Assembly (NCBI GenBank): GCA_964634885.1
Contig: CAZWLN010000070.1
Span: forward strand, 1-22,486
DNA: 22,486 nucleotides
DNA from: DAINRZ01 sp964634885
Lineage (GTDB): Bacteria; Bacteroidota; Ignavibacteria; Kapaibacteriales; UBA2268
Direction: 5' to 3'
Positions 16,924-22,486 of this stretch are shown piece after piece. Both the position numbers and the translations under genes were made by a program. The notes beneath the pieces are model-generated. The model saw only the letters and a program-made list of their open reading frames with translations, searched no databases and had not been told where the DNA came from. The first letter of the stretch is position 1, and every line of letters begins with the position of its first letter.

Positions 16924-18810
16924 ATGGCATCTGACGAGATAAAAGAGAGAATTCTTCAGAGAGCCGATATAATCGACATTATCGGCGAAGTGGTTGAATT
17001 GAAGAAAAGAGGGACGAAATACACGGGCCTTTGCCCGTTCCATACCGAAAAGACACCGTCGTTCGTCGTCTCGGAAGACCGCGGCATTTACAAATGTTTC
17101 GGCTGTGGGGAATACGGCGACGTTTTCACTTTCCTGATGAAGTACAGGGGCCTTACCTTCCCCGAAGCCATGGAAGAACTGGCGAAAAGATACGGCATCG
17201 CCATCCCTAAGAAAACTTCGAAGCACGACGCTGCAATCAAGGAGACAAAGCACGACCTCGCATACAAAGCTGCACGCGAAGCAGCACTCTACTACAATAA
17301 ACTTCTTTGGACAACTTCCGGTAAAATCGCCCTCGACTATTTTCGGAGGCGAGGCTTCACGGATGAATTGATTAACGGCTACATGCTCGGATACTGCCCC
17401 GACAGTTGGGACAGCCTTTACACCCATCTCGAAAAACTGGGATTCACTTCTGCTGCAATGCTCGACGCCGGGCTGATAATAGAACACCAGGAGAAGAAAA
17501 GCTTTTACGACAGGTTCCGCAACCGTGCCGTCTTCCCCATCCACGAGAAATCCGGCCGAATTACCGGTTTTGGTGCGCGCCAGCTCGACGACGACAAGAG
17601 CCAGCCCAAGTACCTGAACTCTCCCCAATCGCTCATCTACGACAAAAGCAGGACGCTTTACGGCTATTACCACGCCCTGAACGAGATCAGGACGAAGAAC
17701 TCCGCCATCCTGGTCGAGGGTTACGCCGACGTTCTCACTTTACACCAGGCTGGCTACAGATCGGCAGTGGCGTCAAGCGGCACTGCCCTTACTTCCGAAC
17801 AGCTTCAGTCCCTTCCTCGTAGCTGCAGGAAGCTCTTCATCTCCTATGATTCTGACAATGCAGGTAAGAAAGCGGCAGAGAAAGCCCTCGAGATTGCCCT
17901 CGGGATTGGTTTCGACGTCAGGATTGCATCATTGCCTGAGGGCGAAGACCCCGACAGCCTCATCAAGAACCACGGAGCCGCCCTTTACCAGGTCTATCTC
18001 GACGAAAGCAGGAATTTCCTCGATTTTCTCGTCGATACCTACAAGTTGAGGGGCGATCTCGACTCTCCTACAGAACGGGTCGAATCCATAAGGAAGTTGA
18101 TCGGCATCATTTCGAAGATACCGGACAGGCTCCAGCACGACGAATATATCGGAATCCTCTCTGCAAGGCTCAACCTGACAGAGAGACAGATCCAGAATAT
18201 ATATAAAGAAAAAATCAAATTGGAGAGCAAGAGCAGCAGGACTGAATACTTCCAACATGCAAAGCAGCAACCTGACGGCACCGCCGCCGGCGTTACGGGG
18301 AACCAGGATTTCCAGGCGCCGGAACTGAGCGAATTGCTTCCTGAAGAAAAGATCATCCTCCAACTCATGCTTAACGTAAGCAACGCCGGCACCATGCTGA
18401 TAAATAACTATAACCTGTCGGAGGAAGAATTTATCAGCAACAAAGCTAAGATCCTGTTTTCAATCGTGTTCGAACATTACTCTCCCGGTACCGATGTCGT
18501 AAAAACCATAATGAACAACGAAGAACTCTCCACGGAAGAAAAGAACGACATCATCAACCTGACACTCTCCGACATCCATGTCAGCGACAACTGGCCAAAA
18601 TACGGCGCTGAACTCCCCGAAGTGGACCTGAACAAGATATTAAAAGACTGCATAGTAATACTTAAGCTGAAACATGTTAACAATGAACTCAACGAGTTGA
18701 AAATAAAACTGAACTCGCCCGATGAAAACCAGCAGTTAGCGATTAGCAAAAGAATTAAAGAACTGGTTACCATCAGGGAGGGACTTACGAAATCATTGAA
18801 CACATTTTAA
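16924..18810 (+). CDS. dnaG: DNA primase
   Basis: A 628-residue primase, normal length, making RNA primers at the replication fork with DnaB helicase. The CHC2 zinc finger has C37, H40, C58 and C61 (CPFH and CFGC). The catalytic core carries the RFRNRAVFPI motif (about 197-206), and the TOPRIM domain has VEGYAD (264-269, E265) and YDSDNAG (308-314, D309/D311). The C-terminal third (about 440-628) is the helicase-interaction region and is poorly conserved as usual. ATG 16924 follows the M23 stop by 42 bases. A TTGTATAAAATT stretch at 16887-16898 could be a local promoter, and the YbbR-domain gene begins eight bases after its stop. Confidence 0.97.
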   Translation: MASDEIKERILQRADIIDIIGEVVELKKRGTKYTGLCPFHTEKTPSFVVSEDRGIYKCFGCGEYGDVFTFLMKYRGLTFPEAMEELAKRYGIAIPKKTSKHDAAIKETKHDLAYKAAREAALYYNKLLWTTSGKIALDYFRRRGFTDELINGYMLGYCPDSWDSLYTHLEKLGFTSAAMLDAGLIIEHQEKKSFYDRFRNRAVFPIHEKSGRITGFGARQLDDDKSQPKYLNSPQSLIYDKSRTLYGYYHALNEIRTKNSAILVEGYADVLTLHQAGYRSAVASSGTALTSEQLQSLPRSCRKLFISYDSDNAGKKAAEKALEIALGIGFDVRIASLPEGEDPDSLIKNHGAALYQVYLDESRNFLDFLVDTYKLRGDLDSPTERVESIRKLIGIISKIPDRLQHDEYIGILSARLNLTERQIQNIYKEKIKLESKSSRTEYFQHAKQQPDGTAAGVTGNQDFQAPELSELLPEEKIILQLMLNVSNAGTMLINNYNLSEEEFISNKAKILFSIVFEHYSPGTDVVKTIMNNEELSTEEKNDIINLTLSDIHVSDNWPKYGAELPEVDLNKILKDCIVILKLKHVNNELNELKIKLNSPDENQQLAISKRIKELVTIREGLTKSLNTF

Positions 18811-18818
18811 ATGAATAG

Positions 18819-19868
18819 TTGATTATCACGGCTAAAAGTTTTAATTTTATAAAAAAATTAATTATAAAGTTGTTGAAATTGAGTAAAAAGCTTAATACAC
18901 AGGAAAAGATCAAGAAGCTGCTTACCTTTGTAACTTCAGGACAGTTCATCGTTTCTTTAGTCTTAGCCGCTTCCCTTTGGGCTTACGTTACCCTCAACAA
19001 CGAGTATATGACCTACGTTAAACTTCCACTCACAATTATACTTCCGGGCAACAGGGCAATGGAAGAGTCTTTACCGGAAGAAATTTCCGTCGAGATCAAA
19101 GGTTCCGGCTGGAACATCATCAACCTTTCCTTCTTCAACTCTTCTGCCAAATGTGAAGTGGACCTTTCCAATAATATTATTTCGCAGGAGGAATACAAGA
19201 TCTCGCGTTCCGACCTGCTCAAAAGTGTTCAATTCCTCGGGAACGTCGAACCTATGGACATATTGCCGGAATCGATAATCGTCCGTACCGGCAGTATAGG
19301 AAGATACAATGTGCCTGTCGTTCCTGCCTTCGCTGTCGTCCCCCGTGAAGGCTTCACCATTGTCGATGAACCCAGGCTCTACCCTTCCAGTGTTACTATT
19401 AAGGGGAACAACTCCGTAGTCAGTACCATCAAATCCTGGAACACCATCCCAATGGAAATATCGGACGTCTATCACTCTTTCAACCTTCCGATGCCGCTGT
19501 CCGACAGCTTGCAGGGCATTGTAAGCCTGAATTACAACATGATTAATATTTCTGTAGATATACAACAGATTGGTGAAGTCGAAGTCCAGGGCGTAAAACT
19601 CAAAGTCCGGGGCGGCACCATCCAGAATGACAACAGGCTCTCCCCGCTTACATTTGACGTTACTGTCCAGGGGCCTGTCGATATTATTGCCGATATTACC
19701 AGAGAAGACATCTCCGTTCAACTCGATTATATAGACATCCTCAATGACTCAACCGGAGTACTCAAACCAAAGGTAGTCGTACCAAAAAATGTTAAGGTTC
19801 TCAGCAACAACCCTAAGTATGTATATCACGTAAGGTCAGTCAATACACTGCTCCAACCTGAGATCTGA
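18819..19868 (+). CDS. YbbR-domain membrane-anchored protein
   Basis: About 349 residues. One transmembrane helix (about 42-58) is followed by extracytoplasmic beta-rich YbbR repeats (roughly 65-145, 150-235, 245-335) with the typical P-x-x-V-x-V-x-G spacing (EISVEIKGSG, YPSSVTIKGN). In Firmicutes the YbbR protein (CdaR) regulates the diadenylate cyclase CdaA; no cyclase gene is adjacent here, so function is open. A stop codon (TAG, 18816-18818) lies directly before the TTG at 18819 and no in-frame ATG occurs before the membrane helix, so the start must be TTG (or ATT) unless a base is missing. It probably shares a transcript with dnaG. Confidence 0.82.
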   Translation: MIITAKSFNFIKKLIIKLLKLSKKLNTQEKIKKLLTFVTSGQFIVSLVLAASLWAYVTLNNEYMTYVKLPLTIILPGNRAMEESLPEEISVEIKGSGWNIINLSFFNSSAKCEVDLSNNIISQEEYKISRSDLLKSVQFLGNVEPMDILPESIIVRTGSIGRYNVPVVPAFAVVPREGFTIVDEPRLYPSSVTIKGNNSVVSTIKSWNTIPMEISDVYHSFNLPMPLSDSLQGIVSLNYNMINISVDIQQIGEVEVQGVKLKVRGGTIQNDNRLSPLTFDVTVQGPVDIIADITREDISVQLDYIDILNDSTGVLKPKVVVPKNVKVLSNNPKYVYHVRSVNTLLQPEI

Positions 19869-19883
19869 GCTGTTCTCTTTCAC

Positions 19884-20666
19884 TCACAGCTTCCCGCAGT
19901 ATTCCAGCGCCAGGCAGCGGTGGAAACCGTTTGAGCCGTGGTAGTTCTCCAACAGGTCTCTCAATTGATACTCCAGTGTCAATCCTTTGATTAGAGAAAA
20001 CCGTATGGAGGCGTTCATGGTTCCCTGTTCATCCAGTATTATGTGATTATGGTCGTCAGTGTTGAAATTGTATTCAAAATTCACGGAAGCAATATCCATC
20101 AGGGTTTGTTCCAGCCCAAGATAGAAATTGACTTTCCTGTCGGCGGCAGGAGCCTCGAAGCCGAAGTTCACACCGCCGTGAATCGCTATGACACCGTAGT
20201 CCCATCGCAGCGCTTTACTAAGGGAAATGAACACACCCGGCGACATTGTCGTAAAGCGCCTGTCGCCCTGGCAGTACTTCTCCCTGCCTTGTATGTCAAC
20301 CCCTGCAACGACAGCAGGAAAATAGAGTGTTTCATCGATTACCCTGTATTTGACATGAACACCGGGGTAATTCTGGAAGGAGACATTGCCGGAACCGATG
20401 ATGTTGACGGCGTTGTATGACAGGCCCAGGTTCAGATTCTTCAACAGCCCGAATGAAAGCTCAACCATCAGGCCTCCTTCGGGAAAAGCTATTCCATAGA
20501 CAGAATAGCTGCCTTTGGGCACTACCCCTGCCGTCGGCATATCCACGATGTACCTGGTTTCATAGACGGCTTTCTCTCCGGCGCTGCCCTGCGAACAAGC
20601 AGTGTAAAGCGACAATAAAGCCATCACTATTGTTGATAAAAGAAATTTCAATCCTTGTGGCAACAT
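19884..20666 (-). CDS. Exported beta-barrel-like protein, unknown function
   Basis: A 260-residue protein with an N-terminal signal (about 1-28). The rest alternates short hydrophobic/aromatic beta-strand-like stretches (GLSYNAVNIIGSG, VHVKYRVIDETLYFPAVVAG, YGVIAIHGGVNFGF, VNFEYNFNTDD, IRFSLIKGLTLEYQLRD) with turn residues, as in outer-membrane beta-barrels. I cannot name a family. The gene converges on the YbbR gene with 15 bases between stop codons; an AGCTGT/ACAGCT inverted repeat (19868-19891) spans both stops and may act as a weak bidirectional terminator. ATG at 20666 is the likely start, without a clear Shine-Dalgarno. Confidence 0.7.
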   Translation of the reverse strand: MLPQGLKFLLSTIVMALLSLYTACSQGSAGEKAVYETRYIVDMPTAGVVPKGSYSVYGIAFPEGGLMVELSFGLLKNLNLGLSYNAVNIIGSGNVSFQNYPGVHVKYRVIDETLYFPAVVAGVDIQGREKYCQGDRRFTTMSPGVFISLSKALRWDYGVIAIHGGVNFGFEAPAADRKVNFYLGLEQTLMDIASVNFEYNFNTDDHNHIILDEQGTMNASIRFSLIKGLTLEYQLRDLLENYHGSNGFHRCLALEYCGKL

Positions 20667-20983
20667 ATAAAATTAACAAAATAATTTTCAAATTTATTAC
20701 AAAAATGATAAATTTTTTTTGCATACCAACAATATTAAGATTATTTTCAAAAAATGAATTTATTAAATATTGAAAATGTTATGGATACTATGATCACAAT
20801 CAATTGTGATAGCCTGCTTAATGTCGGACAGAACCTGCCGGCCTGCAATCACCCGGCTTCGCCGGCAGCAGTTCCGGTACCATCCTTACATTTTCAGGCT
20901 GATGGTTTGATTCCGGGGTATTCATTGCCGGTAGTAGCGAATCCAATTAAGTTATGTTTTGATATGTAGCGGCGGACAGAAGT
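20667..20983. other. Divergent intergenic region before ribD with dyad and alternative hairpins
   Basis: 317 bases between the minus-strand barrel gene and ribD. It begins AT-rich. A dyad at 20793-20810 is ATCACAAT, two bases, ATTGTGAT. Then come two mutually exclusive hairpins: CCGGC (20853-20857) with GCCGG (20861-20865), or CTGCCGG (20835-20841) with CCGGCAG (20862-20868). A 71-codon frame (20754-20969) is open but I do not accept it. No FMN riboswitch consensus is seen upstream of ribD. Confidence 0.5.
20793..20810. promoter_or_regulatory. Inverted repeat, possible operator upstream of ribD
   Basis: Two perfect 8-base arms (ATCACAAT/ATTGTGAT) with a 2-base spacer. It lies 174 bases before ribD and 127 bases before the divergent barrel gene, so a dimeric regulator could act on either. 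No regulator gene is present here. Confidence 0.3.
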
Positions 20984-22084
20984 ATGAATTACGACTCAAT
21001 AATGAAGAGAGCCTTACAATTATCTCTAAAAGGGACGGGGCACGTCAGTCCCAATCCCCGTGTCGGAGCCTTAATTCTGAAAGACGGCGAAGTCATCGGC
21101 GAAGGCTGGCATTCCGCTTTCGGTGAGCCTCATGCTGAAGTCGAAGCAATTAACAACACCAACGGTGCTGACCTCGAAGGCGCTACCTTGGTCGTCAACC
21201 TGGAACCATGTTCCCACCAGGGTAAGACTCCTCCCTGCGCTCCACTGCTGATCGAGAAGAAAATCAAGAGAGTTGTCGTCGGAATGCAGGATCCCAATCC
21301 TGAAGTTGCAGGCAACGGCATCAGAATGCTTCAGGACGCCGGCATCGAAGTCGTTACCGGTGTGCTGGAGGAAGAATGCAAGTGGATCAACAGGTTTTTC
21401 ATCAAGCACATTACCACGGGCCTTCCCTATAACTTAGTAAAAGTAGCACAGTCCCTCGACGGCTGCATTGCCACTTCCGGCGGCGATTCCAAATGGATCA
21501 GCTCCGAAGAAAGCCGGCGCCGTGCTCACAAGCTGAGAGCCGAGTTGGACGCCGTCCTTGTCGGCAGACGTACCGCTTCCAGGGACAATCCCCAGTTGAC
21601 CGTCAGGCATGTCAGCGGACGCAATCCCCGGAGAATCGTCCTCGATTCGCAGCTTTCGCTCCCTCTCAGCCTCAAGGTGTTCACCGACGAGAACAGGACA
21701 GACACTATTGTCGTGTGCAAACCCGAAGCAATGAAATCAAAGAAGACCGACAACCTGAACATTGCCGGTATTAATGTATTTCCATACTCTTTGAACGGCA
21801 ACGGGGACATCGACCTTACTGAAACGATGAAAGCCCTCTCCCTGAATTACAACATTGCTTCCGTCCTTGTCGAAGGCGGCGCCACCATCTTCTCCGCCTT
21901 TGCCAATAATAAACTGATAGACGAGATCAACATCTTCGTTGCCCCTATCATCCTCGGCAACGGCCTCAGCTCATTCATCAGCTACAAGACTTTCTTCATC
22001 AAAGACGCTGCCCAATTCGACATCAAAGCTATACTCAAAAGCGACACCGATTTCCAGATCATCGCCGTCAAAAAGCAGGCGTAG
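20984..22084 (+). CDS. ribD: Bifunctional riboflavin deaminase/reductase
   Basis: A 366-residue RibD, normal length. The N-terminal deaminase domain (1-145) opens the amino group of the pyrimidine intermediate; zinc ligands are H50 in HAE (50-52), C76 (PCSHQGKTPPC) and C85. The C-terminal reductase domain (about 148-366) reduces the ribosyl side chain with NADPH: VGRRTASRDNPQLTVR (193-208), VLVEGGATIFSAF (304-316) and IFVAPIILGNG are visible. Both steps precede RibB/RibH chemistry in riboflavin synthesis. No other rib gene is in the window. The ATG at 20984 has no strong Shine-Dalgarno. A weak hairpin with a T-tail follows at 22181-22197. Confidence 0.97.
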   Translation: MNYDSIMKRALQLSLKGTGHVSPNPRVGALILKDGEVIGEGWHSAFGEPHAEVEAINNTNGADLEGATLVVNLEPCSHQGKTPPCAPLLIEKKIKRVVVGMQDPNPEVAGNGIRMLQDAGIEVVTGVLEEECKWINRFFIKHITTGLPYNLVKVAQSLDGCIATSGGDSKWISSEESRRRAHKLRAELDAVLVGRRTASRDNPQLTVRHVSGRNPRRIVLDSQLSLPLSLKVFTDENRTDTIVVCKPEAMKSKKTDNLNIAGINVFPYSLNGNGDIDLTETMKALSLNYNIASVLVEGGATIFSAFANNKLIDEINIFVAPIILGNGLSSFISYKTFFIKDAAQFDIKAILKSDTDFQIIAVKKQA

Positions 22085-22088
22085 TTCG

Positions 22089-22120
22089 TCAAGTTTATAA
22101 AGTTTTTCAAGTTTATAAAG
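22089..22120. repeat. 14-bp direct repeat just after ribD
   Basis: TCAAGTTTATAAAG occurs exactly at 22089-22102 and 22107-22120, with four T residues between, starting four bases after the ribD stop. Its function is unknown; it begins a repeat-rich stretch. Confidence 0.6.
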
Positions 22121-22127
22121 AAAGACA

Positions 22128-22140
22128 ACCCCGAAGGGGT
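22128..22140. repeat. ACCCC-GAA-GGGGT hairpin
   Basis: A 5-bp GC-rich stem with a 3-base loop and no T-tail. A near-copy (GACAACCCCGTAGGGG) recurs about 50 bases later, so it may be a short repetitive palindrome rather than a terminator. Confidence 0.5.
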
Positions 22141-22180
22141 AACATGATTGTAATTCATATAGTTATGTAAGTCAAGACAA

Positions 22181-22197
22181 CCCCGTAGGGGGCTTTT
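22181..22197 (+). terminator. Weak intrinsic terminator after ribD
   Basis: CCCC (22181-22184) pairs with GGGG (22188-22191) across a GTA loop, followed by GCTTTTT. The stem is short, so efficiency is uncertain, but position and T-tail fit ribD termination. Confidence 0.5.
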
Positions 22198-22210
22198 TCT
22201 CTCTCAATAG

Positions 22211-22230
22211 CCACGTCATTTATGGCGTGG
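22211..22230. repeat. CCACG...CGTGG palindrome
   Basis: CCACGTCAT pairs with ATGGCGTGG (one G-T wobble) around two to four bases, a compact hairpin. Part of the palindrome cluster downstream of ribD. Confidence 0.5.
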
Positions 22231-22263
22231 GCCGGATAGAATCTACTACCTTCATACATTCCA

Positions 22264-22347
22264 AAGATGGACTCCACCTTGGCGTGCAATCTTAAGTCAA
22301 TCTAGGCTGCCGTCCCAACTGCTTAGATGGAGTCCATCTTAAGACAG
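22264..22347. repeat. 13-bp inverted repeat with nested hairpin
   Basis: AAGATGGACTCCA (22264-22276) and TGGAGTCCATCTT (22328-22340) are perfectly complementary, 51 bases apart. The right copy alone also forms a local hairpin, 22319-22330 with 22334-22347 (two bulges). This could be a remnant or non-autonomous mobile-element end, or a structured transcript leader for the next gene. Confidence 0.5.
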
Positions 22348-22441
22348 CATAAAAAATCAATTTTCTTTTTAAAATCCATTGCCGTAAATTACGTCCTGGT
22401 TGATAGCTGGTTTATTTATTAAGATTTAACGAAGGCATGAT

Positions 22442-22486
22442 ATGCGCTATTACACTCTGATTATCTCATTATTATTGCCTCTTTGT
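22442..22486 (+). CDS. Start of an exported protein, 3' end outside window
   Basis: From ATG 22442 the frame is open for 15 codons to the edge: Met-Arg-Tyr-Tyr then a hydrophobic run ending LLLPLC, typical of a signal peptide and possibly a lipobox. GAAGG six bases upstream (22431-22435) supports the start. Identity unknown. Confidence 0.5.
   Translation, partial: MRYYTLIISLLLPLC

Noticed and set aside
16912..17673. Long minus-strand frame opposite dnaG
   Set aside because: It lies wholly opposite the conserved primase catalytic core and zinc finger, whose codon pattern explains the open frame.
18819..19868. Cyclic-di-AMP cyclase regulator (CdaR) role for the YbbR protein
   Set aside because: No diadenylate cyclase gene is adjacent; the domain alone does not support it.
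20754..20969. 71-codon plus-strand frame upstream of ribD
   Set aside because: No ribosome-binding site, no recognisable domain, low-complexity Ala/Pro content, and it overlaps dyad and hairpin sequence. Chance frame is more likely.
20820..20983. FMN riboswitch (RFN element) upstream of ribD
   Set aside because: The conserved core strings of the RFN element are not present; only simple hairpins are seen.

Overview
The window is chromosomal DNA from a Gram-negative bacterium. The evidence is four lipoprotein signal sequences, a predicted outer-membrane beta-barrel protein, a Tricorn-type S41 peptidase and IPT/SUMF1 surface lipoproteins. The gene style fits the Bacteroidota-Chlorobiota-Ignavibacteriota superphylum, and Ignavibacteria or Kapabacteria-like lineages are my best guess. 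Several starts have a good Shine-Dalgarno sequence (GGAG, AGGAG, GAGG), which argues against Bacteroidia proper. This placement is inferred from style, not from a marker comparison. No rRNA, tRNA, CRISPR array, insertion sequence or phage gene is visible.

Layout. (1) Positions 1-2240 are AT-rich and on the minus strand: an exported Asp-box beta-propeller protein running off the left edge, and a cysteine-rich exported protein. A 13-bp hairpin separates them. (2) Positions 2241-3060 carry no gene but are dense in structure: hairpins, a 16-bp direct repeat, about 18 in-register heptanucleotide repeats, a hairpin joined to a G10 tract, a 20-bp palindrome and the trxB terminator. (3) Positions 3064-4462, minus strand: a small lipoprotein followed by thioredoxin reductase (trxB). 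(4) Positions 4677-7131, plus strand: a polytopic membrane protein with a C-terminal TPR domain, then a one-domain Ig-like lipoprotein. (5) Positions 7212-10466: a Tricorn-like propeller/PDZ/S41 peptidase. (6) Positions 10654-14130: two adjacent paralogous lipoproteins made of IPT/TIG domains (four, then two) and a SUMF1 domain, each with its own terminator. (7) Positions 14279-19868: a tight run of folB, folK, an M23 metallopeptidase, dnaG and a YbbR-domain protein. (8) A convergent beta-barrel-like gene (19884-20666, minus). (9) ribD (20984-22084), followed by a cluster of palindromes and short repeats, then the first 15 codons of another exported protein (from 22442).

How it fits together. 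The housekeeping part covers folate synthesis (FolB and FolK act near each other in the pterin branch), replication priming (DnaG), riboflavin synthesis (RibD), thiol redox (TrxB) and envelope maintenance (M23, YbbR). The rest is envelope and surface biology. No clear-cut new defence or mobile system is visible. The most unusual items are the duplicated IPT-SUMF1 lipoproteins with different domain counts, the repeat-rich gene-free stretch 2281-2956, and the palindrome cluster after ribD.
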